DNA of 33,391 nt from Candidatus Aveggerthella stercoripullorum (GTDB lineage Bacteria > Actinomycetota > Coriobacteriia > Coriobacteriales > Eggerthellaceae): positions 1-33,391 of the forward strand of contig DVGB01000098.1 of NCBI GenBank assembly GCA_018712955.1, given 5' to 3'. A program made the translations under genes and the position numbers. Positions 30,665 to 33,391 of this stretch are shown one piece after another. The notes beneath the pieces were generated by a model that made no database searches, had not been told where the DNA came from, and saw nothing but the letters and a program-made list of their open reading frames with translations. Position 1 is the stretch's first letter; each line of letters begins with the position of its first letter.

Positions 30665-31573
30665 CTCCGCAGCAGGAAGATGCACGATGATGGAGAGAGT
30701 TCCGCAGTCAATCGCTGCTTCGACGGAACCGCCCATGCGCCTGCAGAGGTTCGCGACGATCGCGAGGCCCAGCCCCGATCCGCCGCCGGAGCGGGAGCCG
30801 TCGGCGCGGTAGAAGCGCTCGAACAGGCGGTCGGCGTCGATGGCGCCCGCGTCCTCCACCCTGTTGGAGAACGCCAGCTCCACCATGCTGCTCCCCTCCT
30901 CGCCTTCGGGCGGGACAAAGCGCTGCGAAATCGCAGGAGCGGAAGCCCCGTGGCGCAGCGCGTTAGCGAGCAGGTTGGAGAACACGCGGGAAAGCGCCTC
31001 GGGGTCAGCGAGAACCGTCACGCCGTCGTCCTCAAAGTCGATGGCGGGCTCCCAGCCGCGCTCGGAGAACTGCGGATACGCGCCGGCGAGCACCTCCGCC
31101 AAAATAGGGAGCACCTCGACCGGCTCACACGCGAAGGGGCTGTCCGCGTCGGCCGCCTTCGCGTAGTCGAACAGCCGGTCGGTGAGCTCGCGCATGGCGG
31201 AAAGGCGCGACGACGCCTCGCGCAGGCATCGCTCCCGCTCGGCGGGATCGGCGCTGCGCTCGTGAAGCTGCAGGTAGCCCTGCGCGCCGGCGAGCGGCGT
31301 GCGGATGTCGTGGGAGAGCGCGGCGAGGTCGCGTTGGAACGCTTCCTGCCGCTCGCCGAGGACGACGCGCTCGTCGCGCAGCGCGTCCATTTCGCCATTG
31401 ACGGCGGCAGCAACCGACGAGATGCCGGGCGTCGAGAATGACACCGTCGCCCGCTCGTTGGCGCTGCGGTCGCGCCTGCGCAGAAAGCGAGCAAGACAGC
31501 CGAGCTCGCGCTCATAGAGCACGACGGCGCAAAGCAACGCGATTGCCAGCGCTATCGCCACGACCCATCCCAT
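30662..31573 (-). CDS. Sensor histidine kinase
   Basis: A 303-residue kinase with one N-terminal membrane helix (about 3-20) and no clear extracellular loop, so it is an intramembrane-type or partner-sensing kinase. H-box LAALSHDIRTPLAG puts the phosphorylated histidine at H88; N-box NLLANALRHGA and G-box GGGSGLGLAIVANL are intact. It starts 61 bases after a permease gene and ends the block with the transporter, which suggests that the transporter senses or removes a peptide and this kinase controls it. No response regulator is seen in the window. The ATG at 31571-31573 has AGGAGG about 9 bases before it. Confidence 0.9.
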   Translation of the reverse strand: MGWVVAIALAIALLCAVVLYERELGCLARFLRRRDRSANERATVSFSTPGISSVAAAVNGEMDALRDERVVLGERQEAFQRDLAALSHDIRTPLAGAQGYLQLHERSADPAERERCLREASSRLSAMRELTDRLFDYAKAADADSPFACEPVEVLPILAEVLAGAYPQFSERGWEPAIDFEDDGVTVLADPEALSRVFSNLLANALRHGASAPAISQRFVPPEGEEGSSMVELAFSNRVEDAGAIDADRLFERFYRADGSRSGGGSGLGLAIVANLCRRMGGSVEAAIDCGTLSIIVHLPAAE

Positions 31574-31634
31574 GTCCGCTCCGCCTCCTTTCCGCCTGCC
31601 GCTCGACCCATTCCGCCCGAAACTCGAGGGCCAA

Positions 31635-32195
31635 TCACGCCAAACGCCTCCGGCGCATGATCATCATCCCTGCCGCAGCGACGATTACGATCGTCGTCAA
31701 CACGGGAAGCATAGCATCCCATGACAGCACGTTGCCGTAGCCAAGCTGCGACACCGTCGCAGCGAGGTAGCCGTCGAACACTTGCCTCACCTCATCGGGC
31801 CTGCCCGTCAGAAGCCCAAGCGCGATATACAGCAGGTTCTCTACCGCCGCGCCACCGAGCAGCAGCCCGGCAATCGCGGAAACCGCAGAGCTCCCCGAAA
31901 CAAGGGCAACCGCCACAGCGATGAGCGCATACGCCGAGACCGATGCCCACACCTGCAAGAGCCACGCGGCGACCAGGCTCACCCCGCCCGAAGCGGAGTC
32001 GAGGACGGAAAGCCCCAAAGCGACGTCGGAGCTCGTCTCGGAAACGGCCGCCGCCATCGCCGCAAGCGAGCCAAGAGCCTTCAGAGACACCACGCCCGCA
32101 ACGACGAGCGCCGCGAACGCCGCAAGAAACGCCCACGTCATGCGACTTTTCGCCAAACGAAACGCCATCGCCTTGAAAAGATTCGTGAACCCCAT
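31635..32195 (-). CDS. ABC-2 permease, lantibiotic-immunity-like (second)
   Basis: A 186-residue protein starting MGFTNLFKAMAFRLAKSRM, then about five membrane helices and a C-terminal helix with MMIMRRRRLA. It resembles EpiG/SpaG-type permeases in the start and general form and is similar in shape to its neighbour (both end with a helix and RRR). It lies 10 bases after the preceding permease. GGGGGTG lies about 5 bases before the ATG. Confidence 0.77.
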   Translation of the reverse strand: MGFTNLFKAMAFRLAKSRMTWAFLAAFAALVVAGVVSLKALGSLAAMAAAVSETSSDVALGLSVLDSASGGVSLVAAWLLQVWASVSAYALIAVAVALVSGSSAVSAIAGLLLGGAAVENLLYIALGLLTGRPDEVRQVFDGYLAATVSQLGYGNVLSWDAMLPVLTTIVIVAAAGMMIMRRRRLA

Positions 32196-32205
32196 GACGC
32201 ACCCC

Positions 32206-32991
32206 CTAGCCCAAGCTCCGGCGGCGCATGACGAGCACGCACGCTGCGCCGACGACGAGGACGGTCGCGCCCGCCTGCACGTAGGCCATCGGATCGCAGA
32301 CGGCGCCCTGGGCGAGGGTCGCCAGGTCGGTCGCGAGATAGCCGTCCAGACAGTCGCGCAACGCGACGGGAATGCCGGGGATGTTGGCGAGGACGAGCTT
32401 GCAGACGGACTCGACCGCGCCACCCCCGAGGAAGATCGCCGCGAGAACCGCAACAGCCTCCGACTTGGTGACAATCGCGATAAGCGCCGCCACCGTCGCG
32501 TACGCGGCGCAGCAGAGCACCACTTGGACGAGCCACTGCAACGCCTCTGCGGCGGGCGGCTGGACGGGAGCGTAACCCTGCAGCCGCAGCGCGCCCTCGA
32601 CAACGAGCATCCCGAACAGCGTCGTCGCCGTGGCGGTCGCCAGCGCGCACGCCACGACGGCGACCGCGTACGACACGCGCCCACCCCGCGCCTGCACAAG
32701 GTTCTTCACGTAGCCGGACTTGAAGTCCTCCGCGACGAATTCGCTCACCGCGACGCCCACGCCTATGGCGACGAACGAACCGCTCATGAACGACACGCCG
32801 TAAAGCTGCAGCGAAGGCAGAGGCTCTGCCGGCACTTCCACGAACCCCGTCTCCGCGAAGGCGGGCCACACGTTGTGGAGCCACAGCGCGAAGGGAGTCG
32901 CGGCGGCAATCACGAAGAAGACGATCACGTAGAAAATCGCGTAGCGCGATTTGACGATGCGGTACAGCTCCGAGCGAATCATGCTAAGCAT
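32206..32991 (-). CDS. ABC-2 permease, lantibiotic-immunity-like (first)
   Basis: A 261-residue permease with six helices. It starts MLSMIRSELYRIVKSRYAIF, the typical membrane-proximal start of ABC-2 permeases (E-x-x-[KR]-x-x-x-S). The region FVAEDFKSGYVKNLVQARGG matches the coupling helix of bacitracin/lantibiotic exporters. The start overlaps the ATPase gene end by 8 bases, so the three proteins are probably made together. Substrate unknown. Confidence 0.83.
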   Translation of the reverse strand: MLSMIRSELYRIVKSRYAIFYVIVFFVIAAATPFALWLHNVWPAFAETGFVEVPAEPLPSLQLYGVSFMSGSFVAIGVGVAVSEFVAEDFKSGYVKNLVQARGGRVSYAVAVVACALATATATTLFGMLVVEGALRLQGYAPVQPPAAEALQWLVQVVLCCAAYATVAALIAIVTKSEAVAVLAAIFLGGGAVESVCKLVLANIPGIPVALRDCLDGYLATDLATLAQGAVCDPMAYVQAGATVLVVGAACVLVMRRRSLG

Positions 32992-33391
32992 CGCGACCGC
33001 CCCCTCTTCCGTCGTACCCGCGCGGCGGCTCGGCGCCCGCGGCCTGCGACCACGCCGCAGCGTCGGGCGCGGGGATGGAGGGGTCGGCCCCCATGAGTTC
33101 GACGAACAGCTCCTCGATGTCGCGCTCGTGGACGTAGAGCTCGGTCACCGCGATGCCCGCCTGGGAGAGCGCCGCTCCCGCCGCCTCCGCCGTGACGCCG
33201 CCCTCGGCGCGGATGGCGTCGCCGGGCATGAGGGAGAAGCGCGCGGCCGGGAACGCGTCCGAAAGCCGCGCGAGCGCGAGCTGGGGCTCGGCGGCGCGCA
33301 CGCTCAGGTAGTCGGCGCACTCGGCGTCCACCTCGGCGGCGGTCATCTCGCGCACGAGGCGTCCGTCGCGGATGACGCCGTAGCAGGTGAC
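32984..33391 (-). CDS. ABC transporter ATPase, C-terminal part (partial)
   Basis: The gene enters from beyond the window's end; 135 residues and the stop are present. The visible start TCYGVIRDGRLVREMTAAEV matches the end of the ATPase core in bacitracin/lantibiotic transporter ATPases (after the switch histidine: x-Y-G-I-I-x-x-G-x-L-[VI]-x-E). A C-terminal extension with a small alpha/beta domain (ARFSLMPGDAIRAE, GIAVTELYVHERDIEELFVE) is typical of that group. Walker A and B lie outside the window. Confidence 0.82.
   Translation of the reverse strand, partial: VTCYGVIRDGRLVREMTAAEVDAECADYLSVRAAEPQLALARLSDAFPAARFSLMPGDAIRAEGGVTAEAAGAALSQAGIAVTELYVHERDIEELFVELMGADPSIPAPDAAAWSQAAGAEPPRGYDGRGGGRDA

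Overview
The window reads as chromosomal DNA of a high-GC actinobacterium. The best guess is a gut Coriobacteriia of the Eggerthellaceae type (Eggerthella/Gordonibacter-like). This is inferred from gene content and base composition, not from a marker gene: Shine-Dalgarno-led GC-rich genes, type III glutamine synthetase, LL-diaminopimelate aminotransferase, a split ferredoxin-rich glutamate synthase, a LytTR regulator with an ABC-like N-terminus, and scattered small palindromes built on CTGTCCCTTTT-TCTCA. No rRNA, tRNA or CRISPR array was seen.

Layout. 1-149: tail of an MFS permease. 201-1976: a LytTR regulator with a degenerate ABC-ATPase-like half, divergent from a lone ABC-2-type permease. 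1986-3005: VanZ/RDD membrane protein. 3006-4310: repeat-rich gap whose repeat supplies the -35 box of a ZIP metal transporter gene. 4400-5490: small mobile-type palindromes, a truncated HTH gene, a YefM/Txe toxin-antitoxin pair under a palindromic operator, and an eight-codon relic of a nucleotidyltransferase gene. 5566-13596: an importer locus made of two exporter-fold ABC half-transporters, an MptD-family membrane protein, a double EcfA ATPase and EcfT, with a divergent AraC regulator; a 20-bp motif (17/20 identical) sits just upstream of the -10 region of both transcription units. 13639-14297: two orphan RiPP/bacteriocin-like precursors with gapless 37-residue double-glycine leaders, plus a frameshifted relic of a third. 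14594-16587: asparagine synthetase with a frameshift near its 3' end. 16701-26425: one long minus-strand block for nitrogen assimilation and lysine/cell-wall precursors: glutamate synthase in five polypeptides, GSIII, DapF, DapL. 26503-26590: four 22-bp tandem repeats between that block and purF. 28412-30630: truncated antitoxin-like gene, SGNH/sialate-esterase-like protein, small membrane protein, nucleotidyltransferase. 30662-33391: ATPase, two permeases and a histidine kinase resembling a lantibiotic-immunity/peptide-stress transporter.

How the genes fit together. The GATase subunit frees ammonia from glutamine, the FMN/Fe-S subunit makes glutamate, and the ferredoxin and FAD subunits feed electrons; GSIII regenerates glutamine, and DapL uses glutamate as amino donor. 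PurF and AsnB are also glutamine consumers, so 14.6-28.2 kb is a glutamine/glutamate hub. The importer locus has the composition of iron/siderophore-type uptake systems; its substrate is not shown by the sequence. The most novel parts are the orphan leader-peptide locus, the shared promoter motif of the importer locus, the pseudo-ATPase/LytTR fusion and the 22-bp repeat array.
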